A stretch of 64,000 bases of DNA, from assembly GCF_042646605.1 (NCBI RefSeq), contig NZ_JBHRUG010000017.1, forward strand, positions 310,001-374,000, given 5' to 3'. The position numbers and the translations under genes are program-made. Of the stretch, positions 54,850 through 63,809 are shown piece after piece. How positions within the stretch are numbered: position 1 is the stretch's first letter; every line of letters starts with the position of its first letter. The notes beneath the pieces were generated by a model. It saw nothing but the letters and a program-made list of their open reading frames with translations, was not told where the DNA came from and did not search any database. This DNA is from Litchfieldella rifensis. GTDB taxonomy: Bacteria > Pseudomonadota > Gammaproteobacteria > Pseudomonadales > Halomonadaceae.

Positions 54850-55740
54850 ATGTCGAGCATGGCAGTGGTGCGGGCGAGCCGGCCCAACTTTCTGATTCTG
54901 GCGCCGCTATGCGTCTGGTTGGGGATCGCGTTGGCCTGGCGACAGCCCGTCGAGGTGCAGGGGCTGGATATTGCCCTGGTCATGCTGGGAGCCCTGTTGG
55001 CGCATGCGGCCATCAATCTGCTCAATGAGTACCAGGATTTTCACTCGGGCCTCGACCTGATGACACGGCGTACGCCCTTCTCGGGTGGCAGCGGCGCCTT
55101 GCCCGAGGAACCCACTGCGGCGCCCCGGGTGCTGGCCACCGCAATTGCCATGCTGGCCGGCGTCGTCATGGTCGGGGGCTATTTCCTGTGGCTGCGCGGC
55201 CTGCCGATATCGATCGTCGGTCTCGGCGGATTGGCCCTGGTAGTTGGCTATACGCGCTGGATCACGCGCTCACCCTGGGCTTGCCTGCTGGCCCCGGGAC
55301 TCGGCTTCGGGCCAGTCATGGTACTGGGCACCATGCTGGCGTTGGGCGGCTCCCCCGGCATGAGCGCCATACTGGTTGCACTCGTCGTGATGCTGCTGGT
55401 CAGCGAGTTGCTACTGATCAACCAGTTTCCGGATGTGGAGGCCGACCGCCGCGTGGGGCGTCGGCATGTGCCTGTCGTCCTGGGTATGGCGGCGGCAGCC
55501 AGGATCGTGGTCGCGTTGTTGCTGGGGGCCTATCTGCTGTTGGTGGCCGGGTGTGTGGCCGGCTTCCTGCCGCCGAGCGGTCTACTAGCGCTTCTGCCGT
55601 CGCCCATCGCCCTCTGGATCGCCTGGCGCTTGCCGCGAGTACTCGGCGACCGTAGCGGCTTGTCCCGTGTGCTCGGCGTCAATGTCGCCACGCTGCTTAC
55701 GACCCTGGGGTTCTTGGGGGTTGGCCTGGGGTGGGGGTAA
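54850..55740 (+). CDS. UbiA-family prenyltransferase, MenA-like
   Basis: A 296-residue polytopic membrane enzyme. The first Asp-rich motif is NLLNEYQDFHSGLD (about 57-70) and the second NQFPDVEADRRVGRR (about 194-208); around nine TM segments are visible. The NxxQDxxxGxD first motif is more like MenA (1,4-dihydroxy-2-naphthoate prenyltransferase) than UbiA (4-hydroxybenzoate). No other menaquinone gene is in the window, so the substrate is uncertain; heme O synthase is a further possibility but CtaB motifs are absent. ATG 54850 follows AGGGA. The 3' end overlaps panE by 44 bases. Confidence 0.78.
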   Translation: MSSMAVVRASRPNFLILAPLCVWLGIALAWRQPVEVQGLDIALVMLGALLAHAAINLLNEYQDFHSGLDLMTRRTPFSGGSGALPEEPTAAPRVLATAIAMLAGVVMVGGYFLWLRGLPISIVGLGGLALVVGYTRWITRSPWACLLAPGLGFGPVMVLGTMLALGGSPGMSAILVALVVMLLVSELLLINQFPDVEADRRVGRRHVPVVLGMAAAARIVVALLLGAYLLLVAGCVAGFLPPSGLLALLPSPIALWIAWRLPRVLGDRSGLSRVLGVNVATLLTTLGFLGVGLGWG

Positions 55741-56605
55741 GGGCCGTCAGACAGGGGACCGTCAGCCCATGACGCCTGGCTGCGTCCAGTAGCGGCCCGA
55801 GGATGGCGTCGTGCTCGGTGGGGCGTCCGGTCAGGACGTCCTGCAGCATGGAAGCACGATTATCGGCGGTGCCTTCGATGACCTTCCACACCAGGCCGTG
55901 CCAGCCATCCAGCGGCTCGGGAATGCCTTCTCGGGCCATGATCATGGCCACTTCGGCGATGATCGTCTCGACCATGGGCCGGAAGGGGCGATCGCGCAAC
56001 TGGCCGTTGCGGATTCGCCAGTGCGCCACCAGCGGATTGATGGCGGCGTTCACCGCCAGTTTGTGCCATAGCCGGATGCGGATATCGTCCACGGCGTGAC
56101 AGGATAGGCCTGCCGCCGTCAGGGTCGCGGCCAGGCCGTCGGCCAGGTCGGCATAACGGCCCTCGAGGTGGCCGAGTGCCGTCTGGCCATGGCCGGCGTG
56201 CACCACGCCGGCATCGCCTTGGGTATAGGCGCCCTCGGTGGTGGTGGCACATAGCACCGGGCCCGACCAGCGTCGGGTGAGCATCTCCTGCACCCCATAA
56301 CCGTTCTGCCACAATACCAGGGGTGTTGCGGGGTCAAGGCGATCGGCAATAGCGGCAAAGGCCGATTCCGCTGCATAGGCCTTGGTGGCCAGATGGACCA
56401 CCAGGGGCGACGTCGGCGCAAGCTCCGTCGCCGTCAGGCTAGCGACGACCCGGGGCCGATGCTCGCCTTGGGGCGTGATCAAGGTCAGCTCGGTCGGTAA
56501 CGGCCGGCGGCCGAGGAGCGTCACCGGGACCTGCCCGGCCAAGTGCATGGCCAGCAATCTGCCCAGGGCACCGGGGCCGACGATCAGTTGCCGCTGGCGA
56601 TTCAT
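55697..56605 (-). CDS. panE: 2-dehydropantoate 2-reductase
   Basis: A 302-residue NADPH enzyme for pantothenate synthesis. It begins MNRQRQLIVGPGALGRLLAM with the Rossmann glycines, then LVLWQNGYGVQE, and the C-terminal IRLWHKLAVNAAINPLVAHW with the conserved lysine. The ATG at 56605 overlaps the topB stop (ATGA). The family also includes other ketoacid reductases, so assignment of substrate is from family similarity. Confidence 0.88.
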   Translation of the reverse strand: MNRQRQLIVGPGALGRLLAMHLAGQVPVTLLGRRPLPTELTLITPQGEHRPRVVASLTATELAPTSPLVVHLATKAYAAESAFAAIADRLDPATPLVLWQNGYGVQEMLTRRWSGPVLCATTTEGAYTQGDAGVVHAGHGQTALGHLEGRYADLADGLAATLTAAGLSCHAVDDIRIRLWHKLAVNAAINPLVAHWRIRNGQLRDRPFRPMVETIIAEVAMIMAREGIPEPLDGWHGLVWKVIEGTADNRASMLQDVLTGRPTEHDAILGPLLDAARRHGLTVPCLTALTPTPGQPPRTPGS

Positions 56606-58539
56606 GACGGCACCTTGCGGCGGCGAGTCCTCGGCTTGGCGTTTCCCGTCTGGCGGGGTCCGCTGCTGCGTTTGCGGCTGGTGGGGCGTGCCTTGCGGGC
56701 CGGGGCGTCGAGGCCCTGTGCCGTGGTGAGAGCCTGGCGCATGCGCTGGGTATCGGCGGCGTCGAGCAAGCCGCGCAGGTCGTCGATCAGACCGTCGAGA
56801 AAGGGGGATGGAGCGGCATCCTGCTCGGCGATGGCGGTCAGGCGCTGTTCCCACAGCGCCGTGCGTTCGGGACGGCTGGCCGCTTCCGGCAAGGCCTGGA
56901 TCAAGGCGGCGCCGGTCCGGGTGGCGCGCAATGCGCTCTGCTGGCGCACCAGGTAGCCGCGTTCGAGTAGAGTCTCGATGATGCCGGCACGGGTGGCTTC
57001 GGTGCCCAGCCCGTCGGATTCGCGCAGGGTGCGCTTGACCTCGGCGTCCTCGACATAGCGGGCGATATTCATCATTGCCTTGATCAGGCTGGCGTCATTG
57101 AACGGCTCCGGTGGCCGGGTCTCGCGGTCTTCCACGCCCTGGTCGATGACGCTGGCCGACTCGCCCTCGCGCAGCGAGGGCAGCGGCGGGGCCTCGTCGC
57201 GGGTGGCGAACAGTGGCTTCCAGCCAGGGTCGAGGATCTCGCGACCCTGGGCACGAAAGTCCTCGCCGAGTATCTCGAAGCGTGCCTTGATTTCACGGAA
57301 TTCCAGCGGCGGGTAGAACTGTGCCAGGACATTGCGCACGATCAGTCGGAAGACATTGGCCTCGCTGTTCGACAGCCGGCTCATGTCGGGTCGGGTGCCG
57401 GTGGGAGCCAGGGCGTGGTGAGCGCCGACCCGCTTGTCGTTCCAGGCCTTGGAGCGGCGCGAGAAGTCAGCGCCGCCCAGCCATCGGTCGAGGGTCTCGT
57501 CGCCGCGACAGGCACCGTGCAGGGCCTTCTGCGCCAGTGTCAGATGACCTTCGGGCAGGTAACGGCAATCGCTGCGCGGATAGGTGATCAGCTTGTGGCG
57601 TTCGTAGAGACTCTGGCAGGCGTCCAGTACCGCCTTGGCCGAGAGCTTGTAGCGTCGAGAGGCATCGACCTGCAACGCTGACAACGAGTAGGGCAGGGGC
57701 GCGGCTTGGCGCTTGTGCTGGGACTCTAGCCTTGCCAGTTGCCCGCTGGCACCCGGCAGGCGTGCGGCAAGTGCCGCAGCCGGGGGGCGCTCGAGCAGTC
57801 GGCCCTGATCGTCGAGTGGGTGGTGTTCGGCCGGGTGCCACCAGGCGCGCAGCTGGCCGTGCTCGACGGCGAGGTTCACCCACAGTACATGGAAGGGACG
57901 CGGCTGAAAGGCGGCAATCTCGGCGTCACGGCGTACCACCAGGCCCAGCACCGGGGTCTGTACGCGCCCCACGGACAGGACGCCATCATGGCCTGCCTGA
58001 CGGCCGATCAATGTCCAGGCGCGCGACAGATTGATACCGTACAACCAGTCGGCCCGCGAGCGGGTCTCGGCGGCACGGTACAGTGACTGGTAGCGGGCGT
58101 TGTCGTCGAGATGTGCCAGGGCTTTCACCACCGCCGGACGGTTGAGGTCGCTGATCAGCAGGCGTGATACGGGGCCTTTCCACCCCAGGTAATGGATCAC
58201 TTCCTGGACCAGCAACTGGCCTTCACGATCGGGGTCGCCGGCGTGCACCACCGTGGTCGCCTGCTTGAGCAGGCGGCGGATCGCCGCCAACTGCCCCCGG
58301 GCCTTGGGACGGGGTGTCAGACGCCATTGCCGGGGCAGGATGGGGAGATGGTCGAGGCGCCATTGCTTGAAGGCCGGGTCGTACGCATCCGGCGGTGCCT
58401 GTTCGAGTAGGTGGCCGAGACACCAGGTGACGCGTGTATCGCCCACGACGATGGCGCCGTCCTCGCGCTTGGCGGCACCGGGCAAGGCATCGGCGATGGC
58501 GCGTGCCAGGCTGGGCTTCTCGGCTATGATCAGGCGCAT
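56602..58539 (-). CDS. topB: DNA topoisomerase III
   Basis: A 645-residue type IA topoisomerase that decatenates DNA. It starts MRLIIAEKPSLARAIADALP (Toprim). The metal motif is DPDREGQLLVQEVI, and GINLSRAWTLIGRQAG and SVGRVQTPVLGLVV follow. The catalytic tyrosine lies in KLITYPRSDCRYLPEG. The C-terminal basic tail (RKARPTSRKRSSGPRQTG) replaces a zinc-ribbon. Upstream is a 97-base gap to the divergent ABC1 gene. Confidence 0.95.
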   Translation of the reverse strand: MRLIIAEKPSLARAIADALPGAAKREDGAIVVGDTRVTWCLGHLLEQAPPDAYDPAFKQWRLDHLPILPRQWRLTPRPKARGQLAAIRRLLKQATTVVHAGDPDREGQLLVQEVIHYLGWKGPVSRLLISDLNRPAVVKALAHLDDNARYQSLYRAAETRSRADWLYGINLSRAWTLIGRQAGHDGVLSVGRVQTPVLGLVVRRDAEIAAFQPRPFHVLWVNLAVEHGQLRAWWHPAEHHPLDDQGRLLERPPAAALAARLPGASGQLARLESQHKRQAAPLPYSLSALQVDASRRYKLSAKAVLDACQSLYERHKLITYPRSDCRYLPEGHLTLAQKALHGACRGDETLDRWLGGADFSRRSKAWNDKRVGAHHALAPTGTRPDMSRLSNSEANVFRLIVRNVLAQFYPPLEFREIKARFEILGEDFRAQGREILDPGWKPLFATRDEAPPLPSLREGESASVIDQGVEDRETRPPEPFNDASLIKAMMNIARYVEDAEVKRTLRESDGLGTEATRAGIIETLLERGYLVRQQSALRATRTGAALIQALPEAASRPERTALWEQRLTAIAEQDAAPSPFLDGLIDDLRGLLDAADTQRMRQALTTAQGLDAPARKARPTSRKRSSGPRQTGNAKPRTRRRKVPS

Positions 58540-58636
58540 GGCGATTCTCGAATCGAAAAGTGGATATTCTTACAGTATCGTCGGCCGACAGCCAGGTGTA
58601 CCCTGAGCTATATCCTGTATAGGAATTGTATTGATT

Positions 58637-59884
58637 ATGCGTGAGCGTGGCAGAAGGCGACGTCTGCTGGGGCTAGGGGCACGTACCGGTGGCGCCATGA
58701 TTCGCAGTCGTCTGGGCGGCCAGGCGGACTGGCGAACCCTGGGCGAAGCCCTGTTCGAGGGGTTGTCCGAGCTCAAGGGGCCGGCCATGAAGTTGGCCCA
58801 GTTCATGGCCCAGTGGGACGATTTGCTGCCGCCTGATCTCGCCGATGAGCTGGCGCGCCTGCAGTGCCAGGCGGAACCGATGCCCTGGCCGCGCATTCGC
58901 GAGGTGCTGGTGGCGCAATATGGTGAGCTGGACAGGCTGTTCACCGATATCGAGACGGCGCCTTTCGCCAGTGCTTCCATGGGGCAGGTGCATCGGGCGA
59001 CGACGCGAGAGGGGGTGCGCGTCGTGCTCAAGGTGCAATATCCGGGACTGCCCGAAGTGCTGGAAAGCGACTTGGCCCAGGTACGGTACATGATGCGTCT
59101 GGGGCGCTGGCTCAAGGTGCCGCAGGTGCGCCTCGATGCGTTGTTCGAGGAACTGGCCCAAAGCCTGCGCGGTGAACTGGACTACCATGCCGAGGCGCGG
59201 GCGTTGGCCCGCTACCGCCGGCGCTATGCCGATCGCGACTGGCTGGTGATTCCCGAGCCCCTCGAGTCGTTATGCGGTCCGCATGTCCTGGCCATGCGCC
59301 ATGTCGCCGGTACGCCACTGCGCGAGTTGGAGGTGGCGTCGGACGATCTGCGTCAGCGCCTGGCGATGCACTTGGCCGATTGGCTGACCGAGGAACTCTT
59401 TACCCATGGCGAGTTGCACGCCGACCCGCACGCCGGCAACTTCGCCAGTGATGCCGAGGGGCGGTTGATCGTCTATGACCTGGGGGCGGTGATCCCGGTG
59501 CCCCCGGCGCGCCTGAAAGCCATGCTCGCCCTCCTCGATGCCGCCTTGGACCAGGATCCGATGGCCATGGATACGGCCTTGCGTCGACTGGGTGGTCGCC
59601 AGGGGGAGGGGGCGCCATTGGCGCTGTATCGTGAATCGGCCGAGGCCATCGCCCCGCTGTTCGCATCCGGTCCCCAGGATTTCAGCGATGTGCGCGTCCA
59701 TCGCCGCCTGCGTGAACTCAGTCCACGGGTGTGGGCGGCCATGGACCGCCTGCAACCCCCCGCCGACACCCTGCTATTGTCACGAACCCTGAACGGTCAT
59801 TACTGGAACCTGGTACGTCTCGGAGCACGCCTGGACATGCACGAGCGCAGCCGGCCATTACTGAAATGGGCGCGCTCGGACTAG
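58637..59884 (+). CDS. ABC1/UbiB-family atypical kinase
   Basis: A 415-residue protein kinase-like protein. It shows the KxGQ-like GPAMKLAQFMAQWDDLLPPDL (Ala in place of Gly, as in some subfamilies), the Ala-rich loop FASASMGQVHRA, VVLKVQYPG with the ATP lysine, and the catalytic HGELHADPHAGNF and the metal-binding DLGAVIP (DFG position). UbiB/COQ8 proteins support quinone synthesis. A TTG at 58631 (AGGA six bases upstream) is an alternative start. It converges on the next gene. Confidence 0.85.
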   Translation: MRERGRRRRLLGLGARTGGAMIRSRLGGQADWRTLGEALFEGLSELKGPAMKLAQFMAQWDDLLPPDLADELARLQCQAEPMPWPRIREVLVAQYGELDRLFTDIETAPFASASMGQVHRATTREGVRVVLKVQYPGLPEVLESDLAQVRYMMRLGRWLKVPQVRLDALFEELAQSLRGELDYHAEARALARYRRRYADRDWLVIPEPLESLCGPHVLAMRHVAGTPLRELEVASDDLRQRLAMHLADWLTEELFTHGELHADPHAGNFASDAEGRLIVYDLGAVIPVPPARLKAMLALLDAALDQDPMAMDTALRRLGGRQGEGAPLALYRESAEAIAPLFASGPQDFSDVRVHRRLRELSPRVWAAMDRLQPPADTLLLSRTLNGHYWNLVRLGARLDMHERSRPLLKWARSD

Positions 59885-59888
59885 CCAC

Positions 59889-61802
59889 TCAATGCTTGTC
59901 GAGGGCACGGCGTGCCTGGACCAGTGCCCGATACCAGTTGCGGGGCGGGGGGCCCACGGCCGGCGGCCGCTGACTCAGGTAGCTGATGTTGCGAGGGTCG
60001 CCTTGGGGATGCGTGGCGTGATAGTGGGAAAGCATACGTAGGGTGTTCTCACGCGCCCCGTAGTGCTGGGTGAGAAAGTCGATGGCCGCCGGCTCCAGCT
60101 CTACCTGATAGTGACGCACCAGCGCCAGGGCCAGTTGTTCGGCATTGCGCGATAGGTCCACCTCGATTTCCTTGACCATGGCCGCGCCCAGCGCCGCCTT
60201 GGCGGCTGCCGAGAGGTTGGGCTCGAGTTGGCCGAAGTCGGCGGCATTGGTGCTGTTGATGGCGCGTTGCACCTCGGGGCGCGACAGCTGGATATGCGGC
60301 TCCAGGGCCAGGGCGATCTCGATGGCCAGGCGCTTGGCGCTGTCGACACCGACACTCAGGCGCTGGGCGCGCTCGTCATGGAGGCGGTGGTTGCGCCGCT
60401 GCTCGATTCCCGCCCGCTCCAGGTGGTCGGCCAGGTGCTTGCAGACGCGTGCCTTGGCCTCATCGTCCAGGGTAATCACACGTTCGCGGATGCGCAGCCC
60501 GCGGCGGCCGGGGCCCAGGCGCAGGCGGGTATCGTTGTCGGCGAATTCGGCGCTTACCTTCTCCCAGCGTTCTAGCATCTTGAGCAACTGCGCATGTTGC
60601 CGTCCGACCTGTTCATAGGCACTCGAGACACTCTTGTAGAGGCGGATGGCGTTGGTCAGCAGGCCGGCCTTGTGACGCAACTGGCTACGTCGTTCGCGCT
60701 GGCCCTCGTCCACCGCCTGGGCCAGATGCTGGATCTGCTCGGCTAGGGCGTCCATGGCCTGTAACGAGCGGCTCAGCAAGGTTTCGGCACGCAGGCCCGA
60801 GGCGGCATCCTCGACCAGGGTGCCGGATTGTTCGGCGAGATAGGCGGTCAGGGCCTTGAGGCGTGAGAGCCCGGTGGCCTGGGCGATGCGGTGCCGTGCG
60901 CGTGCCTGCTCCAGGGCATCGAAGGCGCGGGCCAGTTTCCAGCGGCCGCGATATTCGAAGGTCAGCATGGGGATCCGGCGGCCGCTGATCAGCTCGAAGG
61001 CCAGGATCAGCATCTCCTCCACATCCTGCAGGGTCATCAGCAGGTCGTTGTCCTGCTCGATGGCGGCCAGCACGCGCTCGATGAAGTTGTCGTCGCGCGG
61101 TACCCCGTGGCGCAGGTCCGGGGCATGTCCTTCGAAGCGCTCGCGCAATAGCGCCGTGGCCTGAGGTGCCGCCTCGGCCAGCTCGGTGAACTGCGGCACG
61201 AGGGTGTCACCATACAGGGCGATCAGGTCGCGGATGCGGGCATGCAGACCCACGCGACGATAGACATCGATCTGGCCGATGATACGGGCGCTGTCGCGAT
61301 CATCGAGCAACTCCAGCGCCGCCAGTTCCACTCCCTCCGGCGACAGATCCTGCTTGCGCAGCAACATGGCTGCGGCCTCGCGTCGACGGGCATCGCCTTC
61401 CAGGCTCTCGACGATCAGGTCGCGGGTCAGCAGCAGCAGTTCGGGCAGGGCCCTGATTACCCGCTCGATCTTGGCGGTGGTCTTCTCGGCCTTGCGTGTG
61501 CTGGTGAATTGATGCACCAGATTGGCGATGATCCCTGCGGCACCGGTGATCACCGTATAGGTGATGAAGAAGATGTAGTTCTCGGCCGAGGGGGCTCGCC
61601 CGTAACCCAGCAGGTAGCCTCCCCATGCCCCCAGCAGCGTGACAGGACCGGCAGTCCACAGGATCTGCATCAAATTGATCGACCAGGGAACCTTTTCCAC
61701 CGCCTGGGTTATGCGGTTGATCTCGTCGCGTCCCTCGCGCTCCAGGCGTACCTGGGGCGTTTCATGGCTAGTGGGACGTGAGCGAAAAAAGGGGAAACGC
61801 AA
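59889..61802 (-). CDS. Large two-TM protein, unrecognised
   Basis: A 637-residue protein. Two TM segments lie near the N-terminus (about 48-66, LWTAGPVTLLGAWGGYLLG; and 75-97, NYIFFITYTVITGAAGIIANLVH), then a roughly 540-residue cytoplasmic part dominated by alpha helix with charged repeats (for example RREAAAMLLRKQDL, EQARARHRIAQATGLS, SRSLQAMDALAEQIQHLAQA). The C-terminus (ISYLSQRPPAVGPPPRNWYR) is unusual. I recognise no family. Start is a TTG at 61802 preceded by CAGGA; no ATG/GTG lies further upstream in frame and the next in-frame Met is at residue 45. It converges on the ABC1 gene. Confidence 0.75.
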   Translation of the reverse strand: MRFPFFRSRPTSHETPQVRLEREGRDEINRITQAVEKVPWSINLMQILWTAGPVTLLGAWGGYLLGYGRAPSAENYIFFITYTVITGAAGIIANLVHQFTSTRKAEKTTAKIERVIRALPELLLLTRDLIVESLEGDARRREAAAMLLRKQDLSPEGVELAALELLDDRDSARIIGQIDVYRRVGLHARIRDLIALYGDTLVPQFTELAEAAPQATALLRERFEGHAPDLRHGVPRDDNFIERVLAAIEQDNDLLMTLQDVEEMLILAFELISGRRIPMLTFEYRGRWKLARAFDALEQARARHRIAQATGLSRLKALTAYLAEQSGTLVEDAASGLRAETLLSRSLQAMDALAEQIQHLAQAVDEGQRERRSQLRHKAGLLTNAIRLYKSVSSAYEQVGRQHAQLLKMLERWEKVSAEFADNDTRLRLGPGRRGLRIRERVITLDDEAKARVCKHLADHLERAGIEQRRNHRLHDERAQRLSVGVDSAKRLAIEIALALEPHIQLSRPEVQRAINSTNAADFGQLEPNLSAAAKAALGAAMVKEIEVDLSRNAEQLALALVRHYQVELEPAAIDFLTQHYGARENTLRMLSHYHATHPQGDPRNISYLSQRPPAVGPPPRNWYRALVQARRALDKH

Positions 61803-61946
61803 GGCGGCAATCCTGTGGCGATCGGCATGAGGCAGGGCAAGTGGCGTGGCTCACCCTAGCATTGGCGATAGGGGCGTGCCATCGCGGATGAGCACCTGAT
61901 GAGTGGCATGTTAGACTGAACGGATTTTCGAGCGGCGGAGATTGCG

Positions 61947-63773
61947 ATGCTGGCGGCATGGGTGGAACAACTGCTGGGATTTGCCACTGAGGCATTGGAG
62001 GCGATTCGCGAAGACGAACACTATCCGTCCTTCATGGCCTGGACCCGCGAACATGGCAAGGCAGCACTGGGTGGCGATCTGGCGATGGCGCAGGCATTGG
62101 CACCGGAACTCTGGTCGCAGACACCGCTGGAGCGACTCGATTTCGCCTGTGAGCCACTGGCGCGTCCGGGGCGCAATGAACCTTGCTGGTGCGATTCGGG
62201 GCGCAAGACCAAGCACTGTTGTGGTGCCGTCAGTCTGCCGGGCCCGGTGCCGAGTCATCTGATGTGGATGATGTCGCTGCGCGACTGGAAGGGTGACACC
62301 CTCAAGGCGGCCCTCGCCAGTGGCCGGGCACCCGCCCAAGCCCTGCTCGAGGCCGGGCTGATCGCTGCTGAAAGTGGCCAGCGCGGGCGTGCCCAGCAGA
62401 TCCTCGAGGCCTTGTTCGATCAAGGTGACTGGTCACGGCTGCCCGAACAGGCCGAACCGGCCTTCGAGCTGCTGATCGACCTGTATCAGGAGCGTGGCTT
62501 TCATCGCAAGCGGACGACCTTGCTCGACGAGGTGCTGGAGCGGGGGCCGCTGTTTCTGCGTGGTGTGGCGCTGGAACGGCTGTGCCTGATGTATCTGGAC
62601 AGCGACGATCTGGCCAGTGCCCGTGAAGCCTTCGTGCGTGCTCAACAGGCGCTTCCCGACTCGCCGACCCTGGCCTATATCGAAGCCATGCTGCTGCTGC
62701 ATGAGGGGAACACCGAGGAAGCCAGCGAACGGGCACGCTTCTGGTTTCGTCGACTGTCACGACAGGGAGACCTGGATGCCGACCAACTGGCCTTCCTGGC
62801 CGAGCTGGCCGATAACCCCGGCGCCACACTGGCCGAGCAGATGGTCAATTCCGAGGAAGACCTGGCCGAGCCGCTGGCGGCCTTGCAGGCACTGCTGGAG
62901 GCCTTGCCCACGGCGCCGCGACTGCACTTCGAGCGCAATGCCGCAGGGGAGCTCGAATACCACAGCACGGCTCGCGAGGACACGCTGTTTGCCGCCTGGC
63001 AGGAGTACTTCCAGGTGCTGGTGGATGAGGACTCGGCGCTGGGTTTCGAGGCCGATCCCTGGCCACATGCCAGTCAGTGGCTGGAAAAGCTCTGTGCGAA
63101 TCCCGAATGGCTCGATTCACCCAAGGTCGTCCAGGCCCTGACGCTGGCGTTGACCAGCCGCTTCGGCAGCCTGCCATGGATGGCACCGAGCCTGTTCGAA
63201 CCCCTGGCAATGCGCCTGGAACGCTGGCTGACGCAACTGGAAGGCGAGGGTAGCGGTTCCTTCGTGTGGGATACGGCCGACAATGCCGTGTTGCTGCGCA
63301 CCGGCTTGGCGCTGGTCGTCGGTATGGAACGAGGCGCTCGCGAGCGCTCGCGCCATCTCGCCGAGCGCTTGCTCTCGCTCGACGACCAGGACAGCCTGGG
63401 GCTGCGCGAATTGGTCCTCGACCAGTTGCTGCGGGAAGGGCGCAACCAGCACGCCCTCGAGGTCAGTCAGCAGCCGATGGAAGCGCCGTTGCTAGGCGTG
63501 TTGATGGGGCGCGCGCTGGCGCTCTATCGCCTCGAACGTCAGGAAGAAGCGTTCGATGCCTTGCGCGAGGCGGTTGCTCTGAATTCCCACGCCATCGCCA
63601 TGCTGTGCACTGACAACCCCCGGGCAGCGCCAGCGGTGTCGGACGAGGCTCCGGCGACGGGCAGCCGCGCCGAAGCCTGGCAATACCGTACGCTGATGCG
63701 TGACCAATGGGCCAAGACCCGTGGCGCCCTGGCCTGGCTCGAAGCGCAGCGCGAGCGGCTGTTCAAGCGCTAG
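61947..63773 (+). CDS. SEC-C motif and TPR-repeat protein
   Basis: A 608-residue cytoplasmic protein. Near residues 74-92 is a SEC-C zinc motif (GRNEPCWCDSGRKTKHCC), the module found at the end of SecA and in nucleic-acid-linked proteins. The rest is helical TPR-like (ARAQQILEALFDQG, ALERLCLMYLDSDDLASARE, ARFWFRRLSRQGDLD, RLERQEEAFDALREAVALN). It resembles the SEC-C/TPR proteins of unknown function in Halomonas and Pseudomonas. GGAG precedes the ATG. It is divergent from the previous gene across 144 bases. Confidence 0.75.
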   Translation: MLAAWVEQLLGFATEALEAIREDEHYPSFMAWTREHGKAALGGDLAMAQALAPELWSQTPLERLDFACEPLARPGRNEPCWCDSGRKTKHCCGAVSLPGPVPSHLMWMMSLRDWKGDTLKAALASGRAPAQALLEAGLIAAESGQRGRAQQILEALFDQGDWSRLPEQAEPAFELLIDLYQERGFHRKRTTLLDEVLERGPLFLRGVALERLCLMYLDSDDLASAREAFVRAQQALPDSPTLAYIEAMLLLHEGNTEEASERARFWFRRLSRQGDLDADQLAFLAELADNPGATLAEQMVNSEEDLAEPLAALQALLEALPTAPRLHFERNAAGELEYHSTAREDTLFAAWQEYFQVLVDEDSALGFEADPWPHASQWLEKLCANPEWLDSPKVVQALTLALTSRFGSLPWMAPSLFEPLAMRLERWLTQLEGEGSGSFVWDTADNAVLLRTGLALVVGMERGARERSRHLAERLLSLDDQDSLGLRELVLDQLLREGRNQHALEVSQQPMEAPLLGVLMGRALALYRLERQEEAFDALREAVALNSHAIAMLCTDNPRAAPAVSDEAPATGSRAEAWQYRTLMRDQWAKTRGALAWLEAQRERLFKR

Positions 63774-63809
63774 GTGGATGGGCAGTGGGCTGGCACAGGA
63801 CGCGTGTTG

